Positions 12,501 to 23,300 of a stretch of 64,000 nucleotides of DNA are shown one piece after another. The stretch comes from Zygnema circumcarinatum (taxonomy: Eukaryota > Streptophyta > Zygnematophyceae > Zygnematales > Zygnemataceae). Within the stretch, counting starts at the first letter, position 1, and each line of letters opens with the position of its first letter. The notes below the pieces were generated by a model. That model ran no database searches. It was not told where the DNA came from and saw only the letters and a list, made by a program, of their open reading frames with translations. The position numbers and the translations under genes were made by a program. Location of the stretch: contig CM074816.1 of the NCBI GenBank assembly GCA_037447605.1, positions 2,164,241 through 2,228,240 of the forward strand, given 5' to 3'.

Positions 12501-15500
12501 CAAAATTAACCAGAATGAACAACAGTCAACTGGACGAAGTCATGAACATATCATTATGTACAAAAAAGGAATCCATGCGTTACAAGATAAATCACCTGCA
12601 ACATAACAATCAAGAAAATCCACAGGCGATCAAAGCTGTGAAATATGTGCCAAAATGTTCGCCATTCCACAAAATTTGTCTTGCTCAAGCGGCGAGCTCG
12701 GTTGGTCGGAGGTTGACGCAATCTCGCAAAGGCCATTGGACCGTTGGAGGAAGGGGCCGCATCGTGAGATGAGCCGCTTTCCTGCCAGTTCGTGCACCCC
12801 AACCCGGGACTGGTCAGCTTCTACCACCGCCAACCAGCTGCAGATTCGGCAAACGTGTGAAGAGGAATCGTTTTGAAAGCATCATCGCTCTTTCTAACGA
12901 CTCGATCTACAGAAAGTCAGAAAAGCAGGACTTTGTGCTTTGTGAGGATTCAACGTGCTAGGCGTAGAAAACATGTCTTCAGCAATTTACCAGCTTCCAC
13001 TCAGTGCCAACCTAGAGGAGACTGAACTACCGCCGAATGAGCTCTCTGTTCCGAACTAGAGGACGAGAGTTTGCCAACTCTATCGAGAACCTACGTCAGC
13101 TGTTTCCCTTGGCAATCTCAACCGGTTGACAAACTAGACCACATGGTTCAGTCATTCCAGCCATCGTGTCTGCATGATCCATGAAAACCTAAGCCTCTGG
13201 AAGTCATGCAACATTCACCAGTGGAGTAGTGAAGAAGGCGTTGTGGAAATCTATGGGCCAGTTCAGCTCAAAACACCGATTAGACCTGGTCAAAAGAAGA
13301 AACAACACAGCCCCAACGTCATTATCTCCTTCAGGAGGTCGAGGCTACCCCTGCTTCGACAGAATCGTAATTCAATCAAGTGATGGTGCTTTGCACTTAA
13401 CCAGAAATATTCGTTGAGATCGTCGTATGTCCTCCACGCTTGATGGCCCTTGGCCACCGTGCCGTGCCCCGCATAGTCCGCTTCCTGTCCAGCACAGCCG
13501 CAGAGAATCTCCATGAAGTAAAAACCTGCCGAAGGTCCACCGACAAGAATGAACGCAGGCGCAGCTTTCACAGAAAATCGCTCCAAGACTGACAACTTCA
13601 TCGTCTCCAAGCTATCCGATGACTAGCCACTTTTTTGAAATCGCAGGATAAACTTTATGGGACTTGATATCCGAGAAAGGCTGCAGACTAGTCCGGCAAC
13701 ACACTCGCGGAACGCAACTGCGTCTTAGACTTCACATTCAGCCGCAACCGAAGCCGACTTTAATGATTTAACCAAGTGCCGAGTATCCGATTACAGCGAC
13801 GGTCGGCCTCGTCTACCCTTCATGTTCTCCCGGCCAGTTTTCAAACAACAACAGTAGACACAGCAAAACAAAACGAAAAACCAAACCCACAGTCCCATTT
13901 TATGGCTAGGTTTGGGTGAGGACCTGCTTGATAACTTGATAAATGGGAGAAATAACGTTCTCAAGAAAAGCATACGGCCCTGGCTGAAGCTCCGATGCAG
14001 ATCCGACAGCGATCGCGGCACTGCGCGTCGCAGTTTGCTTTTTCAAGATAGCGGACAGCTCTTCTGCCATCTGCTTTCCCGAACAAACCCACACACAGGC
14101 GAGCATCGAATGGATACAAGTATTGTACCGAAATCCCAAAAAGAACTGGCCTGATGGCGTTTAGCAGCCATCTGCGACTCATAGTTGTTGTAGTTGTAAT
14201 AATCATGCCTATGCATCACTTCATACCACTGCATACATTATGAAAGCGACGGTGGCTTGATCTTTCTTAAAAAGCTTTCTCACAGACACCGTAAGCATTC
14301 GTAAGCATTTCCATTGATGGATGCAGTGTGCGGCGCAGCACCCACCCGGTGGAAGAGGTAGCAGAGGCACTCCGGCAGGAAGCGCACGTTGGCGGCCTCC
14401 CCCCAAATGAGAAGGAACAGCGCGGCCTGCACCAGCTTCGGTATCTCCCCTTGCCCACTGCCCCCCTCCCCCCCGGCCGATCAACGCCGGTCAACGCCGG
14501 TCAGCGCCGGTCAGCGCCAGCCCCCCCCCCTGGGGGGGACCGACTGGCAAGCGGAGGAACTGAACTGCAGTCGGCCGACGTACCTCGCATAGGTCCGATC
14601 AGCATGCACATAATCCGCCCATCGAGAAAAATTGTCCAACACCTTTTTGTACAGCTCGTCCACTGCCAGAGGCATTTTCTGCAGAAATTCCCCGAGCGCG
14701 CCCTCTCAGAAAAAAAACCCTTGAATCGAAACCACAAGGATGCTGAAGTAGTAGTTGCCTCAGGCGCATCACAGCAGTCGAAGTACTTGTTTCACAAAAA
14801 GAAAAATAAAAAAGCAATCATTTGTAGTTAGCATGCCTGTAATCGATGCTGTTTTCTAATTTGCTCCAAATTCACAACCACTGCCAGCCTTTCCCAAGAG
14901 AAGCGGGGCGTGGGGGAGGCCGCACAATACACGAGCGACTCACATCTACGTTTGGAGGGACTATCAACCGAGTTTGAGTATTGGCTAGTAGCAGCACCAC
15001 GTGCTCCCTTTGGTTGGCAACGTTGTCTTCCTGCGATGTCGCAACAACTTTCAAATCATTAAAAACAGGATAGATCACATACAGAAAAAAAATATCACTA
15101 CAAAAGTAAGCGACTTCAGGAACGGCCTACACTATCAAGCGTTGAAGAAAATGCATTCCCTGCGCACAGGGGAGGACGAGGTTGGCTTCAGCGAGCACCT
15201 GAAATCCGAACACAAACTGCAAAAGTTCAAACACATCCGAAAACTGTGCACCGCTTTCTTTCCGCGGTAGTCCGGCTGTGCGGCCTATGTAGTCGATGGC
15301 AGTCCCAACCTGCGCAAAACACACTTTGCTTCAGAAGGATTTATTGAGACACTTCAGGTGACTGCAGGAGAACTCCTGGTCTGCATTTCTAATTGTCAGA
15401 CAGCAGCAATGCTCACGTGAACATAAAGAGCTGAATACACGCATGGTGCTAACCTCTTGTATCTCCAGAATTGGCGCTTCAGCACCTGGAATATTCACAG

Positions 15501-16897
15501 GTACTATGTTGTACTTTTCCTTCTCAAGTTCGCGGGTCTTGGCAGCTGTCGCTTCAATTTGCTCAGTCAACTGCGCAAACGACCATGCTCGTATGAAAAT
15601 TGCCGCTTCTGGCAACACACCAGATTCCAACCCGCCACACCACACCCCATGCCTCTCGACTCCTTGCTCCTCCAGCAGCAAGGACGAGCAGCCAACACAT
15701 GTGACGTGCTAAAAACAGAGAGATGGGGTGACGGAGAGAAACGAAGGGGCACGCACCTCTTCAGGGACTTGTGCCGGTGTTCTCTCCTTAATCTCCTGCA
15801 GGACTTTGGCAAGAACTCGTGCTGTTTTCCAAGCTCTGCCAAGCTTTTCTCTGCCCAGCCACCGAAACTCCTTTTATTTGCGACGTGCTTTTGGTAAGAT
15901 AGCAAGAATAAATTCCCGAACGCTAGAAAGGGGTGGAAGAATTGCCAAACAGCTACCTGTTGTTATCCGGATCTTCTTCCAGTTTTTTTATGTGCTCTTT
16001 ATAATGCTCAAAGAAATCCTGAATGGCCCTGACATCTGAAGACGGATCGGAGTGCTGGGTCCTCCGCATGCGTCGGCCCTGCAAGCTTTCACCGAACGAT
16101 TAACATCAGTCGAGTAGCTGTTTGGCAAATTTTAGGCTCGGATTAGTCGCAAAAAATCTGTGGCCACCCAAATAATTTTCAGCACTGGACCTCCTTTTTT
16201 ATGCTATTAAAAATGGTGCCTCACATACTGCGGCAGTATTCAGTATGCCAGACTCCGTCCATACACGAATTGTAGAAGAAAGCCAAGATGACAAGCAATG
16301 CGTTGCCAGTATGAGTAATGAGTATGTCGCCCGCTACAAAAAAAGATAACCAGGCGCGGTTGCGAGTGAATGCAAACCACATTGGTTTCCCACTTTACTG
16401 CACAAAAATTCCTACCTTGAGAAGGCTATGAAGAGACGTTTTAAACTGCAGTACTCCGCGGCCGTCGGAGTTGGGGTCAAGCTGCATGGCTTGGTTGTAC
16501 GCGAAGGTTGTCACTGCATTGCATTCAGAAATCCCGACTTAAAAAATCGAAACAAAAATATTGTAATGATAATGCGCATTTTACCATGTTTATCAATGCC
16601 TCGCTCCAGGCATTTTGAAAAACGAACAATTAGTTACGTACGTATTCCAGCGACGGCAGAACCCTTCATGCTCTCCACCTCACTAGCCGCTGTGAGCGTT
16701 TCTCCAATGTCCGAGTTGTGGTCCAGCGCGGCCGGCAGCAGCCACGGGTCGTCCACGCGGCTGGCCGGCTCCAGCGAGCGCGCGGGCGCGGGCCGCGCCT
16801 CGCGGTCCTCCCTCTGCGCCTGCAACGCCGCGAGCAGGAGCCGCTCCCATGACCGCACCGCGGCGCTGCTGCTGCTGCTGCCGCTGACGGACTCCAT
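598..16897 (-). CDS. CalS1: callose (1,3-beta-glucan) synthase, plant GSL/CalS type, about 50 exons
   Basis: Multi-pass plasma-membrane synthase polymerising UDP-glucose into beta-1,3-glucan. The start [10 protein letters not shown] is at 16897. A Vta1-like N-terminus follows ([15 protein letters not shown], 16520-16417), then an FKS1-type domain ([12 protein letters not shown] near 14400), membrane spans, and the catalytic glucan-synthase domain (LEARRR at 7150, ENQNHAIIF near 5420, [12 protein letters not shown] near 4520, [11 protein letters not shown] near 4070). The C-terminal end is GNKQE at 598. Further exons, read by eye: 16078-15957, 15850-15757, 15570-15454, 14678-14584, 14070-13924, 13484-13402, 13285-13219, 12781-12596, 12315-12216, 12062-11937, 11815-11582, 11156-11104, 10683-10600, 9943-9883, 9071-8983, 8706-8625, 8484-8309, 7904-7807, 6918-6810, 6690-6562, 5802-5678, 5503-5386, 4538-4425, 4335-4283, 4088-3914, 3425-3264, 3000-2798, 2535-2386, 825-598, plus about twenty smaller ones. 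A small exon near 9540 is tentative. Length is about 1,900 residues, usual for plant CalS. Confidence 0.95.
4089..4282 (-). other. GC-AG intron of CalS1
   Basis: On the minus strand the donor reads CATCCAG|GCAAGC after HHEYIQ, and the acceptor is ctgcag|GTGGGC before VGKGRDVG. The homologous CalS2 intron (26636-26933) uses a normal GT donor (TGCAG|GTGGGC). Confidence 0.88.
5321..5357. repeat. (GGGA)n tract in a CalS1 intron
   Basis: About nine tandem GGGA units in the intron between the ENQNHAIIF exon (5503-5386) and the [11 protein letters not shown] exon (5237-5127). It is C-rich in the transcript sense. Confidence 0.85.
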
Positions 16898-16898
16898 G

Positions 16899-17020
16899 GC
16901 TCCCCTCCCCTCCCCTCCCCTCCCCTCCCCTCCCCTCCCCTTCCCTCCCCTCCCTCCCCTCCCTCCCCNNNNNNNNNNCCCTCCCTCCCCTCCCTCCCCT
17001 CCCTCCCCTCCTCCGCGGCC
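16899..17020. repeat. (CTCCC)n pyrimidine microsatellite
   Basis: Nearly pure CTCCC/CCCCT repeats on both sides of the N gap. The tract is G-rich on the minus strand, just upstream of the CalS1 ATG, and so could form triplex or G-quadruplex structures. That effect is inferred, not shown. Confidence 0.9.
16969..16978. other. Assembly gap (10 N)
   Basis: Ten N bases inside the (CCCCT)n tract between the two callose synthase genes. The true length of the promoter and tract is therefore unknown. Confidence 1.
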
Positions 17021-17199
17021 TCCCCACTCTCGCTCCCTCTCTCGCCCCCTCTGATTGAGCGCGCACGGGCGCCAACTGGCGGAGGGAGGCGCTAGGTCAA
17101 CGCCGCCTCCTGCCGTACGGTACGGTACTGTACGGTGCCGCGTTGACTTGCGCGTTGGACCGACCGCGCCGCTTCCGCGCTCCCGCGCTCGCTCCTCTC

Positions 17200-17290
17200 A
17201 GGGAGAGGGAGGGAGAGGGAGAGGGAGAGGGAGAGGGAGAGGGAGAGGGAGAGGGAGAGTGAGGGAGAGGGAGAGTGAGGGAGAGAGAGG
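17200..17290. repeat. (GGGAGA)n purine microsatellite
   Basis: A run of GGGAGA units immediately 5' of the CalS2 start codon, probably in its 5' UTR. Together with the opposite pyrimidine tract it makes the shared promoter strongly strand-asymmetric. Confidence 0.85.
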
Positions 17291-17301
17291 GAAGGGCAGC
17301 C

Positions 17302-20300
17302 ATGGCGGCCGCACCCGCCGGGAGGGGCGGAGGCGCAGGCGTGTACAATATTGTTCCCGAGGACGCCTCCGCTCCGCATCCCGCCTTCGACATTGCCGAG
17401 GTGCTCCTCGTGCTCGCGCTGCCTACGGGCCCCTCGAGCTCAAACGAGCAATGCTCTTATTTTTTTCACTGAATTAAGCGTAAAAACTATGGCCTCTTTA
17501 TTTTATTATTATTATCACCGGCAGGCAGTCTCCCCTCTCACGCTGGGCCCGCCCGCTTGAGCCTGTGCAACAGGTGAGAGCGGCCGCCTCTGCGCTGCGC
17601 GGAGTGCAGAACCTGCGCTGGCCCACCGGGCGCGCTCCGCAGAGGCGCGGCGCGGACGTTCTCGACTGGCTGGCGGCCATCTTCCGGTTCCAGGTGCGCC
17701 CCCGCCCCCCCCGCTCCGCTCCGCTCAGGGTCGCAGGGCACACACCGGCTGACGGCGGCGCAAGGGCGGGCCTTTGAGCGCAGAGTGGCAATGTGCGCAA
17801 CCAGAGGGAGCATCTTTTGCTTTTGCTTTCCAACACTCAAATGCGCCTCTATCCACGCTCACCAACAAACGAGGTTCTCCACGAAGGACACTTCCCTGCC
17901 CGCCCTCCTTGTCGTTCCCTCGTTCTTTTCTCACCTCTTGGGCTTTGAAGCTACCCGCCTTAGTTTTGTTCAATGAAGAGAATTTGTACCAAAAACTGAA
18001 AGTTACATCATGGTCAGGGCAAGGTGTGGCTGGAGTTTGAATCAACGTTTTTTATTTTTTTTTGCATGCCTTCGTGGGCACAGCCTAGGTCTGAGGTGCA
18101 TCTCAAGTCTGAAGTCGTCACTTCAGTCTGTGAGAAGCTCACGGCAAATTATACATCGTGGTGCAACTTCCTCCGTATAAAAGTGAACTTGCTGTGAGTC
18201 GCATCCCTTGACCTGCGCGTGCTTGCCGGCACTGAACGAAAATGAATTTTTTATTCAAGCTCGTTATTGCAAGAGCGTGGTAGCCAACAGAGTGGACCTT
18301 GTCAATGGCAGGCCAAGTGGGGGCCGCGCACTGGGGCGTCCGATGGAGCTGATTTATTGCGCACTCTACTTGCTTATTTGGGGAGAAGCCGCCAACGTGC
18401 GGTTTATGCCAGAATGCCTCTGCTATATTTTCCACCATGTGGGTCAGCCTTTCCCTCGCACTCCTTGTTCCTAAGATCAGCAGCTCGTTCGCTTGTTGAG
18501 GGGCCAGTAGGGCCACTGCAAACATACCTCGAGGCCTTTTCTTTTTGTCTGCTAACTTCAGAAATGTCTCAGTGTTTAATTTAAGCAGCAAGCGCCTTGG
18601 AGCTGACTGCAGATGGCTGGCGAAGTGAACGAGCTGGCAACGAGTTCACCTGCGTCGCTATTGACCGAACATTCAGTTCCACAGGACAGCCAAGGTGACG
18701 GCTTCCTCGAGCATGTCATCCAGCCTCTGTACAACATCGTCAAGGCGGTGAGTGCGATGTTGCCCTTTACTGTCGGGTCGGGCGAAGGCTGACAGGTAGG
18801 CCGGGCTTGCTTGCCGGAAACCGCGCGTTCTCAAGGGCGGGCTCCCTCTGCCTCTGCCTCTGCCTCTTATCATGACTCTTACTCTGCCTCTTGCGCGTGC
18901 AGGAGGCGGACAGCAGCCGCGATGGCAAAGCGCCGCACTGGGCGTGGCGGAACTACGACGATATGAACGAGTACTTCTGGTGGGCAGGCCATCGGCCAAA
19001 CCCTCCAAGGGGTTCATGTGTCAGATCTTTCTGTCTGCCTTCGTACTCCCAGCAAATGATTATCGCGAAATCCGTACACTCATCGGAACAGGATTACGGT
19101 CCTCGAACTTGCTTGTGTCCTTTGCTAGAAAGTCTCTACCTCACCACTGTCCTTACGTCTGACTTGGTGTTCGAACTCGTGAGCGACACAGAAGCCGGTT
19201 CATTGCCTGTGGACAACAATAACATCGCTACGGTTTTCCTGTCCTTACTTGAAGCGTGGAGGCCTTGCAGGAATAAACGCTGTTTTCGCGAGATTGGTTG
19301 GCCTCTTCGCCTGACTGGCAGCTATTTTCTGCCACCTGTGAGTGCACAGTCCTCTGTAATTTGTAGAGAAGAGGGAGTCTCTTTTGAAAGCACAATTGAG
19401 GAAACACAATTGGAATGGTTTGTGCCCTTAATTGCTCCAAATGTGTGGATCTACTTTCGTGAATATTGTGTTGTCTCTGCTGCTTTCCGATATTCAAACT
19501 CGCATAAACGACTGTTCGCTTTTTAAACTGGCTTCGTCCTGCATTTACTCTGCAGTAAGACACCGATACTCCCACGGACGGTCCTTATTTTAATGCAGTG
19601 GATGGTCAGGTGATTTACTCACTGGGTGCTGAACGGAGAGGGCTTCGCAGGAGAAGCCGGGCAGGAAGGTGGGGAAGACGGGGTTCGTGGAGCAGAGGTC
19701 CTTTTTTAACCTCTTTCAAAGCTTCGACCGCGTGTGGGTCCTGCACGTGCTTATGTTCCAGGTGCTTCCGGGCGGGCTCCATCCTTCTTCCTGTGCTGTG
19801 AATGCGCCGCTTGCATTAGGATCATGATTGCACAAGGAAATGCCATTTGAGCAAGGTCCGGATTCTCATTCAGGAAGTATGCGACGCGGGGTCTCTCGTT
19901 TGTATTGTAAGAAGTGGAGCGGACAAGATGAGAAAGATATCCTGTAATGCTGAGCAGATGGATATTCCATGACATCCATTAACACTTTTCGCAGTATACA
20001 CATTGACTAGACGAGCATACGTAGCCATTTCAGACATGAAAGTACCTCGATTTCTTTTGCCTCTAATTTTCTTTCCTTCAGAATGGATGCATAGCAAATT
20101 CGTCTCCTTTGTGGAGTCCGCGATTCAACAGCGCCTATGTTTATCCCCGCCATTGACTGCCATTGACTGTTGGGAGCGAGCGCCATGCATGTGCAGGCCC
20201 TTGCTCTCATCGCTTGGGACGCAGAAGCCGCGGACAGGACTCCATGGATGCAGCTCGCCAAGAGTCAGGACACAGTTGCCGTACTGCTCACGTGCTTCAT

Positions 20301-23300
20301 TACGTGGGCATTTCTACGTCTCATATTCGGTACGAAACTGAACCCAATCTTGCCACAACATTTTGTAAGTTTTGCCTTTTTGTTTGAACCTCCTCACGTT
20401 CACGCCTTTTGGACGACAGAACTCTACCATGGCCCTGCCAGCCTCCTATTTTGCCAAAGGGGAGTATCGTGCAAAATTGTCGCATCTGCATCAGACAGTA
20501 TACACTTGTCAGAGGCGTTTACAAGAAAGAACCAAGTGATTTGCTATTTCACCGCTTTGTGCATACGCATAGTGTGTACTTTACACGGGCAGCATTCTGC
20601 GGAAACGTTCACAGGCAATGTTAAGCAGAGAATCGCGGCTCCTAATGATGAATTTTGCCGTCATGCAGCCCTTCTGACGGTCGTACTCCAGCGGCGGTTG
20701 GTGAAGCGTGAGACCCTCATGGTGGGCGTGCGCATGCTGCTAAAAATCGTCGTTGCGGCATTTTGGCTCATTTTCTTTTCCATCTGTTACTGGTAAGCTC
20801 CTTCTCAACGCTTTCAGTTGATGCATTTAGCCACGAAACGAACTCACAGATATCCGTTTTAAGGCATAGCACGTGGCATGATCTTTGCACGGTGAGGCGT
20901 TGTGCGCCGAATTCTTACTGCTGTTGTCCGCATTCTCTCATTAGACTACCATCCGGATGACAAATAACGTTTATCAGCGGACCCGTCCAACGGCTGCTCG
21001 AGTGCAATCACCTCTGTTGGCTGCCATGATCTGAATCCTAACACGTTCAGTACATAAGGAAACTGAGAGTTGCAGCGTTCTAGCGTATCCGAAACGACAA
21101 AGCTCTTATCGCGACTCAGCAACCACGACTGCAGACATGTGCAGAAGGATGATGGGACGTTCTCTGACTAGTGAGCCCATTCATTCCCGGGTGTGCAGGC
21201 AGATGTGGCGGTACAGGCAGGCCGACCAGTACTGGTCCGGGCGCGCCCAGGGGCGGTTCCGCCTCTTCCTGTACGCCGCGGCCGCGTTCTGTCTCCCGCA
21301 GGCGCTGGGCCTGCTCGCCGCGCTGCTGCCATGGCTCGCACGCGCCATCGAGACCTCCGATTGGAGGGCGGCCTCTCTGCTCACTTGGTGGTTTCAGGTG
21401 CGGTCCGGTCCTGCCTGCTCCCGCTCCCCCCTCGACCTTACCTTGAGGGTGTGGTGTGCTCACGGCTGGGCAGCCTCTCTCTGTGCAGAGCCATCTGTTT
21501 GTGGGCCGGGGGCTGCTGGAGAGCACGTGGGATACCATATGGTAGGCCCGCACCGCTGTTCAGGCTGCTTCGTACTAGATTCGGACGCGTCTGTATGTCA
21601 TATTCACAATGTAGGAAATAGTTGCTGTGCTGAAGTGTTGACCTTGAGTGGACTACTTTGATGCGACCTGCCTTGTCGCAGTTGCAGAGAATGAAAAACC
21701 AGATTGACGACATGTGCATGTGTGTGACAGTTGAAATGGGGCTTGATTTCTGGGAAAAACAGCTATTCGCTGTTCTGGATTATTCTACTCGCAGGCAAAT
21801 TCAGCTTCAGCTACTTTCTGCAGGTTCCTTGTGGCTCTACACTCACAACTGTGCTGTACATGGAGGCGATGAATGCACTATACTGGTTACCTAATGGAGC
21901 TGGAATATGAAAATTTACGGCTTTAATTTCATAGCCCAGTTATGAAAGTCCAATAGAGGCTTTCGCTCAAGGGCGTTCTTCCTGTACAAAGGCACGGGCA
22001 CGGCAAGGGCAAGGGCAAGGGGCAAGTGTTAGCAGGTCCTGAAGGTATTTGGTGAAGAATCTCCCTCACTGTCAAGGTGACGAGAGGAGATAGGTCGTCT
22101 TGACTGGCCTGGTCGTTCGGGTGGCAGATCAAGCCTATGGTGGCACCAACTCAGCAGCTGCTTGATCTCGAAGTTGTGTATCGCTGGCCCAATTTCAACA
22201 CAGGAAGTGAGTTTTTTTGTACATTGCTCAACGCGTGGAACCATCAACTACCTATTGCATGAATCAAAACAGCGGCAAACCGGTGCTCCTCCACAGATGA
22301 TGCTTTTGCGGGCAGCGCTGAGCTGAGCTGGGCGTCTGTGCGGCTGCAGAAAACGTGCTAGCGCTTATCTGCCTCTGGGCGCCGGCCATCCTGGTGGGCT
22401 GGCTCTCCTCCCTCTCCTCCCTCTCCTCCCTCTCCTCCCCCTCCTCCCTCTCCTCCCTCTCCTCCCTCTCCTCCCCCTCCTCCCTCTCCTCCCTCTCCTC
22501 CCTCCTCCCTCTCCTCCCTCTCCTCCCTCTCCTCCCCCTCCTCCCCCTCCTCCCTCTCCTCCCTCTCCTCCCTCTCCTCCCTCTCCTCCCTCTCCTCCCT
22601 CTCCTCCCTCTCCTCCCTCTCCTCCCTCTCCTCCCTCTGCTCCCGCTCCTCCCTCTCCTCCCTCTCCTCCAGCCAAGTGCAGGACGGCTCGCTTATCGAA
22701 CTTTTGGCGGGAAGAGAGGTGAGAGGTGGAGAGTGGGAACTGACTGCTGCCGGGACGCTGGCCGCAGGTCTATGTTATGGACATACAGATCTGGTATTCC
22801 GTGCTCTCGTCCGTAGTAGGCCTGCTCTCAGGCCTGTTCAAACATATCGGAGAGGTGCCTCCTGCTGCCTCTTTGTCTCCCTTCATGCACCGCAGTCGAA
22901 GTGATGCCGAGCTTTCTTCTGACCGGTTTCAGGAAAGGCTTTAACAGTGAAGAAAGGACACACTTTTGACAGGTGTCATGTACTGGGGGTTCATCCACTG
23001 TTCCTACTCCTTCCCAGCCACAGTGGGCGTTTAGTGGCCAGCCCTAGTTGAGGGCTGTAGGAGGAAGCTCATGCGGGAGGGAGGACTAAATTTGCTGTCG
23101 CAGGCCCGCAATGCCAAATTCTTGTTACTGCGCTTCCAGCATCTTCCCGATGCGGTCTCTTTCAACCTCACTGCCCCGGATGTCCTCCCTTTGAGGAGGT
23201 AAGGCAACAGTCTTGGGATATGGAACAGCGCTTCTGGATTCATGCCCTTGTTGAGAAACAGCTTTGGGCTCGTCATAGCGTGCTTTTCCAAAGGAGGAAA

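Larger units (their letters stand above)
16898..17301. promoter_or_regulatory. Shared divergent promoter region of CalS1/CalS2
   Basis: Only about 400 bp separates the two start codons. The left half is a (CCCCT/CCCT)n pyrimidine tract interrupted by the assembly gap. The right half has a purine tract (GGGAGA)n at about 17200-17290 directly before the CalS2 ATG. Between them, at 17113-17135, lies a cluster of overlapping GTACGG motifs. No TATA box is obvious. Shared regulation of the two genes is inferred from spacing alone. Confidence 0.6.

Noticed and set aside
22355-22816. Open frame of repeated Leu/Ser/Pro across the CTCCTCCCT satellite
   Set aside because: Pure satellite translation inside a CalS2 intron whose flanking exons join in frame without it.
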